This document shows positions 1 to 13,400 of a DNA stretch of 64,000 nucleotides, piece after piece. A program made the position numbers and the translations under genes. The notes under the pieces were generated by a model. That model was not told the DNA's origin. It did no database searches and worked only from the letters and a program-made list of their open reading frames with translations. Source of the DNA: Dasyornis broadbenti (taxonomy: Eukaryota; Chordata; Aves; Passeriformes; Dasyornithidae); the NCBI GenBank assembly GCA_013397935.1, contig VZRN01002233.1, positions 1,235,472 through 1,299,471 of the forward strand. Reading direction: 5' to 3'. Each line of letters opens with the position of its first letter. Within the stretch, counting starts at the first letter, position 1.

Positions 1-230
1 CGCACGCAGTGGTTCGGGGGTGGTTCGCGGCCGTGCGTGCGCGGCTCCCCCGCGCGCGGTGGTTGGCGCCGTTGCCTTGGCAGCGCGGCCGGGGCGGCGA
101 GGCGGGCCGGGTGCCGTGAGGAGCTGGGCCGGGGTCTGACCGCGGTGAGCCGTGAGGGTACAGCGCAGGGAGCACCGAGCCTGCCCCGCGGCGCCCTGTG
201 GGAGGGCACGGGCCTTCTGCCATGCTGTGC
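1..230 (+). promoter_or_regulatory. CFAP74: GC-rich 5' end and probable noncoding exon 1 of CFAP74
   Basis: The first 230 bases are GC- and CpG-rich, unlike the AT-rich DNA that follows. A good splice donor (CCGCG|GTGAGC) at 145 would end a noncoding first exon, which joins to the acceptor before 1063. The transcription start may lie left of the window. In human, GABRD lies head-to-head with CFAP74, so this island could be shared with a divergent gene to the left; that is inference from synteny. Confidence 0.55.
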
Positions 231-1089
231 ATCTCGGCGTAATTTACCTCAAACTTTGTTGTTTGGGAGTTGGAGCTACACAACTCACAACACAGTGGTT
301 TGGCTGAAAGCGTGGGGGCCACTGCTGCATAGGCAACTCGTTTGATGTTTGTGCCACTTCCTAGTGCCACCAACGTCCCTAAAGCAGCCGTAGCCCAGCG
401 TAGGAATCCTGCTTGGCTCTAAGGTGGTTCCTATGATTTACTCATTCCTCCATACTTCAAACCCTGGGGTGTGTTTGTTTTCCTCCTTAACTGAAGAAAA
501 TAGATATTCTCTTCTAGTTTATGGTTTTGAGTTCTGCAGAAGGATTTACATAAACGCACTCTGAGCCACGTTAGTTAAAATTAATCATATGTCCAAGTCT
601 CTATGTGAGTAAGATGTGAAATGCTCAACCATGTGGTAATAACTCATTCTAGATGACATGCAGAATTTACTGACTTCTAATAAGTTGTAACAACATTTGG
701 GAACAGTTTACATAGGAGAACTGCACGAGAGTCAAGAGCAACTACTGTTTGTTGGAGTTGTGCCCAAATCATTTAGGGTAAAGTCGTGGTCTAAGTGGAT
801 AAAATACATTCAGAAGGTTTGTTTTAATACTGAGCTGATTGTTATTTAAAAAAAAAATTGGCAGAATTCTTGATTTTCACTTTTAAGAGATTTATTATAG
901 TTGATACTCAAAATGTGTAAGTAGCACAGAGGTATGTGGTTGTATCCAGTTATTTCACATGCATTAAGTGTATACTGAATACTGTAAGTTGACCTCTAGA
1001 GATTGTCACTGCTACTGCAAGTTGGAGACTTGATGTGTAAAACATGTTCTTCTTTTTATCAGCTTGGTCTTTTGGAAAGAACTGTCAGC

Positions 1090-1426
1090 ATGGAAGATCA
1101 TGAGATCAGTTATAGTGAGGGAGAACCGCAAATATCTCCTCTAGTGTTTCTGGAGGAGGAAGAAGAAGAAAGAGAAAAAGAGGAAGAAAAAGAAAGAGAA
1201 GAGGAAAAAGAAAGAAAAGAGGAAGAAGAGGAAGGAAAAGAAAGAGAAGAAGAAGAACAAGAAAGAGAAGAGGAAGAAGAAGAAAAAGAAAGAGAAGAAG
1301 AAGAAGAGAAAGAAAAAGAAAGAGAAGAAGACGACAAAAAAGAAAGAGAAGAGGAAGAAGAAGAAGAAGAGAACGAAAAAGAAGATGCAACTGGTCAGCT
1401 CTGTGACATGGAAAAACACTGGGAAG
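1090..1426 (+). CDS. CFAP74: CFAP74 exon 2 (start codon; E/R/K-rich)
   Basis: The exon runs from the acceptor at 1063 to the donor AAG|GTGAGG at 1427. The first ATG after the acceptor (1090) opens MEDHEISYSEGEPQISPL, and human CFAP74 also begins MED, which supports this start. From about residue 22 to 97 the protein is almost only Glu, Arg and Lys. It ends in phase 1. Confidence 0.9.
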
Positions 1427-4400
1427 GTGAGGATTAATTGTTTTGATAACTCACAAAAATCTGACATTAACATAAGCTTAATGTAAGATAAACAAGATCG
1501 TTGGCCAGAACCTTGTCCCCTCCCTCTTCTTGTCTGGGATTTTCCTACATAAATGGGATTCTTGGTGACTCTTCCACATGAAGGCAGAGAACATTCTCCT
1601 GTTCATTTGCAGGTGTACAATATGTGCGGTTTGCCATATGATTTTTTTTAATGTACACTGCAGTAATGCTATAAAATGCCATCTCCGATTCTCCATGGTG
1701 TGACTTGACAGCAAGTATAGAAAACTTTGCATTTTGAAATACAGAGTCTCTTTATTAAGCTGTTGTTTCAATATCTGCTAGAATATGAGCTGGAAGAAGA
1801 GTTGGCTGCCAGTGGCAAGAGGGAAAACAAGGACTCTTCTGAAGATGCTGGAGACAAGTCTGATTCTAGCACGTAAATATCTTGTTTCAGTTAAAACAGG
1901 AATTTCCTTTGTGGTGCTAAATGACCAGCTACATATGACAAGTCTTAAACTAGTTTAAAATGTTTCTGTTAAAATTGTCAATTATTGTTCAGGAGCACTA
2001 AAATTGCAAACCCAAGGTGGGATCAAGAGAAGCCGCAGGTATTTCAAGGCAAAGACACATAATCCATGCATTAAATGAGGGTATAAATGTTCAACATTGG
2101 ATATCCAAATAAGTAATAATGAAAATCCTGGTTTAAGTGCATGCATGCCAACCTCTTGTGTCATTTGTGTTCATGTTTTTCCGTATTTATAATGGTCTTA
2201 TTTGTAACAGTTCAGCTAGAATAAAACAGAAAGCAAGGATGTAAGGATGTCACACAAACTTCACGTAACTAGAATTTCTCGTTGTGTTTCTTTGTTGATT
2301 GTGTGTTCCAATTCAAAGACAAAGCTCAGAACACTATTTGGGCAACATTAGTAACATTCAGCCTCTGAAGTCTGCAGACAGAGTTCGCATATCAACCTCA
2401 CGGAGGCACCTCCAATCGCTCGATGATAGAATCGGAGAAAAGGAACTGGCGGTCCAAAAAAACAGGTTAGTGTTTGAGCAAATGTAATCCATCAGCACAA
2501 ATCACCAACAAATACTGAGATACTATATCAGTCATACGTATTAGAGTTTATAAAATGGTAAACTATATCTGACAGGAATCCCGGCGTTGAGTCTTGTCCC
2601 CAAAAAAGAAGAGTTCCATCAGGGAGAGAAAGGAACCTACAAAATCTAAGTGATGTGTTTGTTTCTTGCAGTGACATGCTGAGTGCCTGTCGACTGCGGA
2701 GCAAGATGCTGGCAAAGCAGCTGGATCATGTAGACATGGAAATAGAGAGAGAGAAGGTGGCTGGCAATGTGTAGGTAGAGAGTATTTCTGGATACCAAGG
2801 ATAACAGGCATCCACTATGTTCATCTGTGTGTAATTAATGAGATCAGAGCAGAAAGAGGTGGAAACTTGGTAACGGGTAGGAAAGAGGCATATATTTTAA
2901 AGTATAACAAGAGGTATTGAATCAGCCTAGCCCACTGCTGTCAGTTACGTCTGTCAGGGTCTCGATCTTCTATTCAGTCTGGTAAATCAAGGTGCCGTGG
3001 CACTCCTGGAGGTCATGGCTTTGCTTCTGGTGATTACTCAGTCACAATTTATATATATGTGTGTATATATTTACATATGCACACACATGCATACACCATT
3101 TCTTTCTTACGTTGTTCTGGAATGCAGGGATGCCTTTCAGGGGTAGCTCTGCATGCAGGAGCTGCTCTGAAACACTTGTGCTATCAAGTGGGAGGCAATT
3201 TACTGTACTCTTCACATTTGGTTTAAATAGAAAGCAGTGGGTGGCTTGTGTACCAGGAGCCAGAGGCTTGTGAACAAACTTCGCAGCTGCATTTCTAACC
3301 TGTATTAATCTCCAGGTTAGAGCAGTGATGAATGAGAGAAAGGAAGGCAGGTTAACTGCCAGAATGGTAGAGCTGCTTGAACAAAACTGATGAGCTGATG
3401 CAAATGAGTCTCCTGAGGTGGTGCAAGTGGGATCTCAGAGACAGTAACAAAACCCAGCAAAGAGAGAAATGCAGTGTAGTGTTTATCCTTATGATGGGTC
3501 ACAGTGAGAGGTCTGAATTATGAAGTTCAAAGGCATTGTGTTTTAGCAGTAATACAAATCCTGGCTGCCATTAGCAATACCAATGCCAGTACAGGAATGT
3601 TGAATTTGCAGAAGTAACTGCAGGCTGAAGATCCAATTTTCATTTAGAGGATGGGAGTTTATGTTGAGTATAGTCAGGCCCCTGTCTGTGGATCCTGTAG
3701 TACACTGTCTGCTAGTTTTCCTGTGGAGAGAAGGAAAATAACTGTGTGGGAATGCTGCAATTGTAGGCAAAATGTATGGAATATCATAGTACCATTTTAA
3801 AAGCAAAATCAGTCTAGGTTCTCTAGGTTCACCTACGCTTATCTTCATGAATAATACTACTTCTATCAGTTTGAGAAATGAATAGTTGCATTAAGCTACT
3901 GGTCAGTGTTTTTAAAAATCTCATCTGTTCTTTTCAACCAGTGTGTAAAAGTTTATAGAAAGCTCTGCCTCAAGAATGGACACTTCTAAGGTTAAACAAG
4001 AGGCTGCATAAATTACTGGGATGCTAATGAATAAATCTCAGCCTCAGAGCTATGCTTTATTCTTGCTGATCTTGCAATGGGGGTTATGCTCAAATTTCTT
4101 TCTGATTGTTTCTTTCTAACGTTACCAGTGCAGCCGTGTCCCGCCTGCAGGCCATGAGCAGCCGATTGTGCACTGAACTGGAGAGAGAGAAGGAGCTGGA
4201 GTTGAGAATTGCTTTGACACTAAAACAAAACTTGTAAGTGAGGGAATGAAAAAAGTGTGAGCGGAATCAATCTTTACTACATTTCTCTTATGCTGTTGGA
4301 TGAATTAAAAAGTTAATCAACACAGAAATTGCTTGTAAATACTCAACTACATAATTTCAAAGCAACTTCTAGCCTGCACTGTTCATTCCTTAAGAAGCTG

Positions 4401-7400
4401 GGTGCCGTGGCTCAGTCCCCAAGTTAGTTTTGCACATGTAAATAAAGTTTTGATTTTCTTGTGAGAGGTGCATAAATTGTGGACCTAAACAGGTCTCATT
4501 TGAAATGGAAAATAAGCTGGACTAAAGTAAATCTGTCTGTGGATGGGCATAAATATTTGTAATTTATGCCTCTAAGTGTTTTTATAGGGCATAAAGGAAA
4601 GGATAGGAAATGAGCATGATGGGGACATTGTAGCAGTTTTGTGCATTTTTATGCCAAGCTAATATTGCTGCTTGTAATTGATTGTTCACACATAATAAAT
4701 TACTTATTTTTATCAGACAGAGTAAATCTGTCTTTTGCAGAAGGCAACAAGTGAGTGTGTTTATATTTTGGTACCACAGGTACATCAAAGGAGGAACACA
4801 GGCACAAGCTTCTAGCTGTGATTAGCCAAGTGGTTAGCCAGGATACAGTGTGTTCTGCTGCAGTGTTGTGTTATAGCTTTAAAATGCTTGACTTGTTTAT
4901 TGTGTGATTAGCAATACACAGAACAGATTAATGTACTCATCCCTACCATATCTGGTTCCTTCAGCAAAGCACAGAAGAATAAAAGCTATGGCCTGTCCCT
5001 GAAGTTATTTACTGTTGAAGAAAATGCTATTTTTACACTTTTTCATGTTTTTCATATTTTCTTCTGGGTCAATGGGAGAAACAGAACGCTGGGGTTTAAT
5101 TTTTTACCTTTTTTTTTGACCAGTATTCTTCATTTCTTTAAAAGGGATATGGTATTAGATATGAGCCTTAGGTTGGAACATCTGTGTCAGTAAAAGGGTT
5201 TGATTCAAAATATGTTCTAAAATAATACAAGAAAACATGGTTATGTGTTTGTTTTCCCCATACAGCCTTCCCTACTCAATCTATCACCCTAAAGTGAAAG
5301 CATATCAATATCCCAGTGAAAACAGCTCACACTTTGTTTTAAAGGGTTGAGATGTGGCAGATAGAAACTGAGAAGAAAAAATATGAAAACCTCCATGAAC
5401 AATTTCAAAAAGATGAGGAGGAGCTACAGATGCAAAACCAGGAAGAAAGAGAAGTGAAGATTTGGAAGGAAAAAATAACAGCCCTGCAAGCAGAAAGAAG
5501 GTGTCGGACTCGAGAAAAGTAAGAGCCTCTAAGTCAGAGCCTGCTGCCTTTCTTGTTTCATTATCAGCCAATTCACTACTGCAGGTGCTGGGATTAGCTA
5601 GTCCAAATACTGGTGCTACTGTGCGTCTTAGCTGGGTGTACTTCAGGAATATTCAATGAAGAAATGGAATTAAAATAAGAATTGGCCATGGCCTTACAGT
5701 TATGCAGGTAAAGATTTTTCATCTATGAGAATAAACTTGTTAATGAAAAAAAACTACGAATGCAGGATTTTTTTTTGTCGTAGGAAATGGGTTTTAATGG
5801 GTCAGACTAACTGCATGTGTCTGCAGTGCTGCTGGCCTCTAGGACCTTGTGGACTTATGGTCAAGTCCATTGAGATTTCCTGGAGCAAAAGCAGACACCA
5901 GTGTGTCAGTTTGTGGCTTTTGTGAAGTTTATCAATTAGTCTATATTATGAGGGATATAGGGGGCAGACTAATGTCCTCATTTCAACATATTAATAAACT
6001 CCCCGACTCCACCCTTAAGTGTCATTGTGTCGGAATCAAGTTTTTCTTAGTCCTCCTGCAACTGTTGGTTTGTCTGTGTTTTGCAGAAAAGAGGAGGAAG
6101 CCCGGAAAGAATATGAAGAAAGAAATAAAAAAATCCTGGAGGATGCCAAAAAGAACCATGAGAAAGCAGTCTGCTTCCTGAGGCAAAGCATGGCAAGGTG
6201 GTGCTTCACTACTTTCCTGTTGTACATTCTCTGCTGGGCAATACTTTAGCCTTTGAAAAATAATGATTTTTCTGCAAGGTGTGTCTTCTGTTGCACCTGG
6301 AAATCTCGTGCCAGGTGCAGTGAAACATTGAGATCTTACAGGCACAAAAGGACATGGAAAGAAGGAAATCCACTGACTGTCCTAGCATGGCCTCCAGATT
6401 CCCTGGAGTTGAAGGGATGGTCTTTTTCATGAGGATTCTGACCACTTGGAGGCATTAATAATGATTAGAAGCCTTTTACAGGTGTATGTGTTTGTCATTA
6501 ACTGAAGTAGTATAACTGAAATCCAGGTTTGAAACCTGCCCTGTGTTATTCTGCGTCCCCTCAGAAATGTGGTAAAAAAGCCTCTTGCTGTCAGGTCAGT
6601 GGGTTGATGAGCACTTTCTTTGTGCTCCTACCCTGGTTGATTTTAAATTAAATGTTCTTTCGTAGGTTTATGTTTATGTTATTACTCTAGTTTTAAATTA
6701 TTTTGCTACTGAAGAAACTGAACATTTGTTACTTATTTTTACAGAGATACAAATATATCATAATACATAAATATTAGGACTTAATTGTAAAATGATGGAA
6801 ATAATTGTACTGTTTCTGTACTGGTTTATTTTTATTAGCTGGTATATGCAAATTGATCATAATTAAGAAAAACAAAAACATATTTCTTTTTCATTACAGC
6901 TGTATCAAACATATCAATCTTAATTTTTTTCCTAGTTTCCCATTATATTAGCTAGAATATTCTCAGGTTAGATTCCTACATATTTCCAACTTGTAGAGTT
7001 TTTAGGGTTTATTTTTAGTGTGGGTACATGTGCTTGGCTTGAAAAGTTTGCTACATAATGTTTGGATACTGGCTATATGAGCAACACCTGAATTCTTACT
7101 TTATTTTAGCAGCCAGTCATATGTCATAACATGAAACACATTCTTCATATCCAAAATTTTAAAAAATTAAAGTTGTTGAGCAAAATATTTGAAAACCTGT
7201 TGGCACTTGGAGCTCGAGCGGTGCTGTGTTTGGAAGAGTCTCCAACTGTTCCCCTGTGCCCACAGCCAGTGCCCGACCAAACAGGGGTTTACAGCAGCGA
7301 TGCTTGGGGACATTGGCAGTCACTCCTTGTCAGCTTAAACATTCTGATACCAAGAGCTTTCCAGGATGAGAGGCTGAAAGATTTTACTTTGCTTACAGAA

Positions 7401-10400
7401 TTCATGAAAAAAATGCAAAGGAAGAAGTGAAAGCTCAGGAGCATATGGAGAGAAGGATACAAGCTGTGCTTTCCCTGAAAACCAGCATCACTTCCAACAG
7501 GGTACTGCTGCTGGGCTGGGCTGGGCTGGGATTGAAGTCACTGACTTGTGAGGCTGCTGGGTTCTGATGCAAGTCATTCCAGTTTTCCTTGCTGAACTGT
7601 GGGATGATTTTTGGTCAGGTCGCTGACCAAACCCCTTGAAACTGGGGGCAGTTTAACTGGGGAGGGAGGGTGTGAGATCTGTGTGGGCAGGTTTTGACAC
7701 TTCTGCTGATGCAGTTTATTCTGTCAACAGTCTAGTTACTCTGGGAGGGGGACTCTCTGGGAAATAATGCATACCAAAATAAGTTCTCTGGAGGTTCAGC
7801 CAGAAGGATTTCCAGTTATTTGGATCCCAGTGTAGAAATATTCCACATGGAGAAAACATATGGAAGAAAAACAGCGTTTTAAGGATTTAAATAGTATAAA
7901 TTAGGAATTTCTGAGCTATGTTGCTTTGCTCTTCTATTTATGCTCTGTAAAATCTGAGGGAATGATCTTAATTTAATCCTAGTTGAGCAGCATTCAGGGG
8001 GCAGGCTGGAAGGGTAGAGAAGTAGCCTGGACTTAGTCAGAGCTTTCTGCGTCTCAGCACCTCAAGACTACAGGGAATATTAAAAACAATACCTTCTGCT
8101 TCAGAGACATCCACCACAAATTTATACCTGAATAAGGGGACCAACATTAGATTCTCTGTTTTGTATTCCTTAATATGTGAATCAGGTACGTAACTGGTTT
8201 GTATGACTTTCATAGGAAAGGCTCCAAACTCTCCAGATTTTGAACAAAGCGAAGGCCTTGGAGGCAAAGAAGGAGGAGATGAAAATGAGGGAAGCCATCC
8301 TAGCAGAAGGAGGCAATGTTATCAGGGAAATTTGTCTCCATAAACGACAGCAAGAGCATGAAAAAAAGAAAGAGTAGGTATCATATGCATATCAAACTCT
8401 CCCTGCTCCCTCATGCTCATGCAGGAATGTGTTGGAGCTCAGTCAGATCCTGAAGGCAGAACATCTCTGATGGTGCCTCGAGGGAGTGAACTCCCTCTCC
8501 CACTCTGTGTGACACTTGCACAGTCTGTTCTTAGTGCCCTGAACTTCTGGCTTAGGGGTGTTCAGAGCACCAGAGCTCTGTGGGTGTTCCATGATCAGCT
8601 GCTCCAGGAGGGAAGTTCAGTGACCCTAAACTGGAAACCTGAAGTGACTGTCCTTCCTGCTCTCCTGAACACTGTGAAAGTCCATATCAGCCTTCTAAAA
8701 CACTGTAACTGAGTATATTTAGTCTGCAAAAATGTATAAACAGCCTCTGAATCACTTGGTGTCTTGGCACAAATTACCACTGAATCCAATTTAAAGACTT
8801 GCTATTTAACTTAAAGGCTCCAAGGGAACTGAGTTGTAGTTAATAGTATTGGTAAACAACCATGGTTGGGTTAATATTTCTTACAACTTTGGATTACAGA
8901 GCTTTCAGAGAACTGCAGAAATCAAGAAGAATGGAGATTGTGTCTCGAATTTTGCAAGAAAAAGCTTGTGTTCACAAGCAGAAAAAAAGTCAGTCCCCTA
9001 CTAAGGCAATTAAGGCTTGTGGTAAACTTGAGCGTCCTTTACTGCAGAGAAGGGAAGCCTGGCAATATAGTGAGGAGACCTGCAAACATGCAGATGGAGA
9101 AATATCACAGGTAATCAAAGGCCTAAGAATTAACCGTCTTTAGATTGTTTTGTTTTGTTTTGTTTTGTTTTGTTTTGTTTTGTTTTGTTTAAGGTGCAGT
9201 TCATTGAATTCTTCACCAGACAGTAGTGAACAAGTGGAGAGTAATTTCCCCATCAGATGTCTTAATGTCCGTTAGTTCCCTTTTTCTTGAAGGAAATATA
9301 GTAACTTTTAACATAAGATTTTTGTCTATATTCAACATTTTAAGAGAGGATTGACCTAAGTTGTCATCTTTGGCCTCTGAGCTTTAAAACCTGTCATTTT
9401 TGTATTAAAAGATATCCTCAGAAACTGGTAACTGTTGAAGTAACTGTTCTCTAGTAGTTTTTACCTGTGTCTTCAAAATCCGTGTTCTTTCCCCAAAGTC
9501 ATGGCACTCTCCATCAGTTTGTTCTGTGGCTGGCGAGGGAGCTGCTCCCCAAGGAGAGAGTTCAGAGAACATACCCCAGGATGTGCTCTGGAAAAGTGGT
9601 GATGAGGACCCAGAGAGGGACAAGACCCTCCTAGTACCAGAGTTCCCAGGACTTTGGAGTCAGAAATATGACTTGCACAAGGTAAATGTTGTGATATCTC
9701 TTGTTAGAAATAGAAAAGACTCTTGCTTGAAACTAATAATTGTGTATTTTGCAGTTAAAATGGAGTTTTTACGTTATTACATAGATGCAGAAATTCAGAT
9801 GTGAAAATATCATCAGTCATTGCTGTTTGACATTCTTCTGGAGGAGTTTGTTCTCTCAAAGAGAAAACAGTACTTCAGGTTCAGTTCAGAGCTCTGTGAA
9901 GACATAAATAACATTGTGTTTAATTGTTTGAGTTTAAAAAAACATCAGAATCAATCAAAATGAAATCATGTCAGTACATATTCCTATACTTGCATGGAGA
10001 AGCACTAGATCATGACTGAAACATTCCAGTGTAGTCAGCTGATTTTTTTCTCAATGTTTAATAAGCTGGGGGAGGAAAAAACCCTTAAAGTGCAGAAAAG
10101 CTAATCCTGCCATGAAAAACATGATGTCATAGTGTTGAGTGATGAAAAACTACAGCACAGTCAGCTGAGAATCCATTAAACTTTCCATGTTGAAGTTGGG
10201 AGGCTGAATTTGGCCTGGAGAGAGGCAGACAAAGGCTGGCCAGGTGCTGGAAGATTCCTTTTGCAGACTTTTCCACTGGAGCTACACATTCTGTGATCAC
10301 ACATAGCCTTGGTGATTTTTCTGGGTGTTCCTTATCAGGTACCCAAAGAAGAAGATCCAACACAGCTGGCTATAAGGTCAATGAGGAAAGAAATGGCTGA

Positions 10401-13400
10401 GAAAAAAACGGGGGAACTCCAAATTGGAATTTTTCACAAGCAAACAGTGCCTGGTCGGGAACGTAAGGGCTGTGCTTTCCATAGCAAACCCAGCTGCATT
10501 CATTTTAAGGTCAGTGGCCATTCTGCATGGAACTGTAAAGATGTATCTGCTGTAGGTATATCCCAATGTCTTGATCAAAATTCACTTGCAGCCTTTAATA
10601 GGTCTGTAGTGAAATTTGAAACAGCTCTTGGCTTTTTCTCCAGCAAACCCTTAGTTAAGTATAGATTAAATAAACTTGTTAGTTTTACTATGTAAATTAT
10701 AAAATACTTCCTTTACTTAGGGGAATTTGAATACTGTCAGAAAGGTGAGCAGAAACCTCCTGTTGGGCTGTATTATGTGTGTTTTAAAGGACAGCATGAC
10801 TGGTACTTGTATATTGCTTGTAAATACATTATTACATATTTACATAAATAACATATTTACATTATTGTAAAATAATGTCCTTAAAGAAGTGGTGCCTCCC
10901 ATGCAGTTAAATTTCAGTTATTTAACAAAACTGTTAATAACTCTATTAGACCATGAACATGACATCATGTCTCTGACCTTCACCTGGTGTGTTTGGCTTT
11001 CCAAGGATTTTGATGTTGGTCAAATCTACAAAAAGAAGATAGTTTTGACAAATGCATCCTACAGTGTTAATTACTGCAGGCTGGTTGGAATCAGTGAATG
11101 GCTCAAGGACTTCATCAGTGTTCAGTAAGTAAATTAATTGTAGACTTGTTTTACCTTTGCACCACAGCACGAGCTGGAACCCAATTCTGAAGCAACTGAA
11201 ACTCCTGCTTGTCGTGGGTTAACCCTGCAGGCAGAAAAGCTCCAATCCTCAGTCCCCCTCAAGGGATGGGGGAGAGAACTGGAGGGAATAAAGTGAAACT
11301 TGTGGGTTGAGATAAACACAGTTTAATTGGACAGAAAAGGACGAGAGGAAGGCTGATGGAATAAAGGAAATCAATCTCAGAGCAGTGAGCACTTAGATTA
11401 CAATCCTGTGGTCTTTCCCATCAATCTATTCATGTAATCCTGCTGACCAGTTATGTAATGAAGCACTGTGTCTAGTTGAGAGATTGCAAATTAATCTCAG
11501 TTTAATTATATTGATAACTTTATCTCACTCTTTATAAATAAATAAAAGGAGGTATCCACAATAAAGGAGGTATCCACAAAATATTTCTTTTTAAGAATAC
11601 AGACACCAGCTTTCTCTGGAGCTGGTCTGAGCCTTTAAAAATATAAAATATTACTTTTCACATCTTGCCTTTATCTATAAAATGAAGTCAAGAAAAGAAT
11701 ATATTTACCTGGAATTCTGTGAAACAAACAAAAAGAATTCTTGTAGTCTAGCCTAGAAGTGAAAAAGTGCTAAAGCTCCTGTGTGTGAGGCTTATGGACA
11801 AACAGGAGCCATAGAAGTGAATTCCTGTGGTTTACAGAGAAAGTTCAGATTTCAACCCTTATGGCTGACTTGGAGAAGCCACCTGTGGGACTGTGTAATC
11901 CCACCCCAGTGAATAAACAAGTACTTCCACTACCATAAGTGATTTCCTACTCCAGAGCTCCTTTCCCAGCTCACTCCCACTACCCTTGTGGGGATAAACT
12001 GCGTGTTGAACTTCTGGCTGGCCTGGTAAGGACAGGATGGTTCAAGGCAAAGCCCAGTTCATCCCTACAAGAGTCCCCTGGAATGTGAACAGAGAATTCT
12101 TGACTGAACAAGATCCCTGGAGAGCTGTAAAGTCTGAAGCCAGCTGCTGTGGGTGGATTGGGAAAGGTGTGGAGCACTTCATTCCCAGACTGAAGGAGAT
12201 GATAATTGACCAGGACACAGCAGAGTCCTTCAGCTCTAACCTGCTCTGGTGCTTGACTCTATGTGTGGCTTGTGGGTTGTTTGAAATCACATGTGTGGAT
12301 TTAATTTTGACCTACTTACACGTGTTTAATTTCTGTGACAAAGCCTGAAGCTACTAATCCGACAAAATGAGGGTTTCCTGCTCTCAAAGATTTATTTTTT
12401 TTTTTCCCCCTCATTTAGTATTTGCATATTGCATATGGTAAATCAGCACCTCTGGTTTGTGACCAAAAATTAATCAATGCTTTTTGAAAGGCGTAAGTCT
12501 TTCCTTGCTATAATTGCCTTTCAAAGTACTCTTCAAATACAAATGAAACATCAAGGATTGTGAATGATTTTTCAGTGTCTGGTGAATTAATTAACTTTTT
12601 AAAAATAAATTGGTTACCCATACATTTAGCAGCTGGATAGCTAGTAAAAATAATCTAAGATTTTATTCTCCACTGTCATATTATTAAGAAGTTGACCAGC
12701 AGAGCTCAGACCTGTGGACACTGATCCTACACTGTATAAAGCTTATCTCAAGTAGAATCAGATATAAATTGTTTGTTACAAAATAGTTTTGCCGAGTATT
12801 TTCCAAACACCCAGCACATCTACACTGTCATGGTGTCACTGTCCTCAAAATCAGATATTTACAGACATAATACTTGAGAGCTGTTATCAGTGACAGGCAC
12901 TATATTTGCTGATAAAAAGCTTTATTCTAGTGGTTAAAATGAGCATTATTACACCCCATGCAATGGGAGCCTCTCCTTAGCAGAGTGGTTCTGTATAGGT
13001 TTGTGTGTTTGGCAGTTTGTGCTCAAAATCAGAACTGTTGTATCAAGGGAACATTTGAAATAAAGAACCGTTCCTCAAGTCTGTCTCTGGAGAAACTGCC
13101 TGAGAACTGAGGGATCTGTTCAGAAGGTCAAGATACAGGTGCTTATTCCTTGTCCACATTTTAAGCCCCTGAATTTTGAAGAGTGTTTCTATTTTTGAAA
13201 ATGTTTCATCTTGCTTTGGCTTGATTTTAATTTTGTTTTGATAAAACTCTGAAGGGCAAGTGTGTTCCGTGTCTCACTTGGCTTTGGGGCTCCCATGGCT
13301 GACAACACTTCCTTATCTCCTCTGGCTCCTCTGCCAGGCAGAGCAGGGCTCCAGGAATGCCTCAGTAATTTCATTTGCAGTGCAGCTGTGAGATGTCTTC

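Noticed and set aside
37..345. 102-codon + strand open frame at the left edge
   Set aside because: It is GC-driven, crosses the exon 1 donor at 145 and has no family features; treated as 5' UTR and intron.
1106..1473. Three minus-strand open frames rich in Leu, Ser or Phe
   Set aside because: They are mirror images of the purine-only E/R/K repeat of CFAP74 exon 2.
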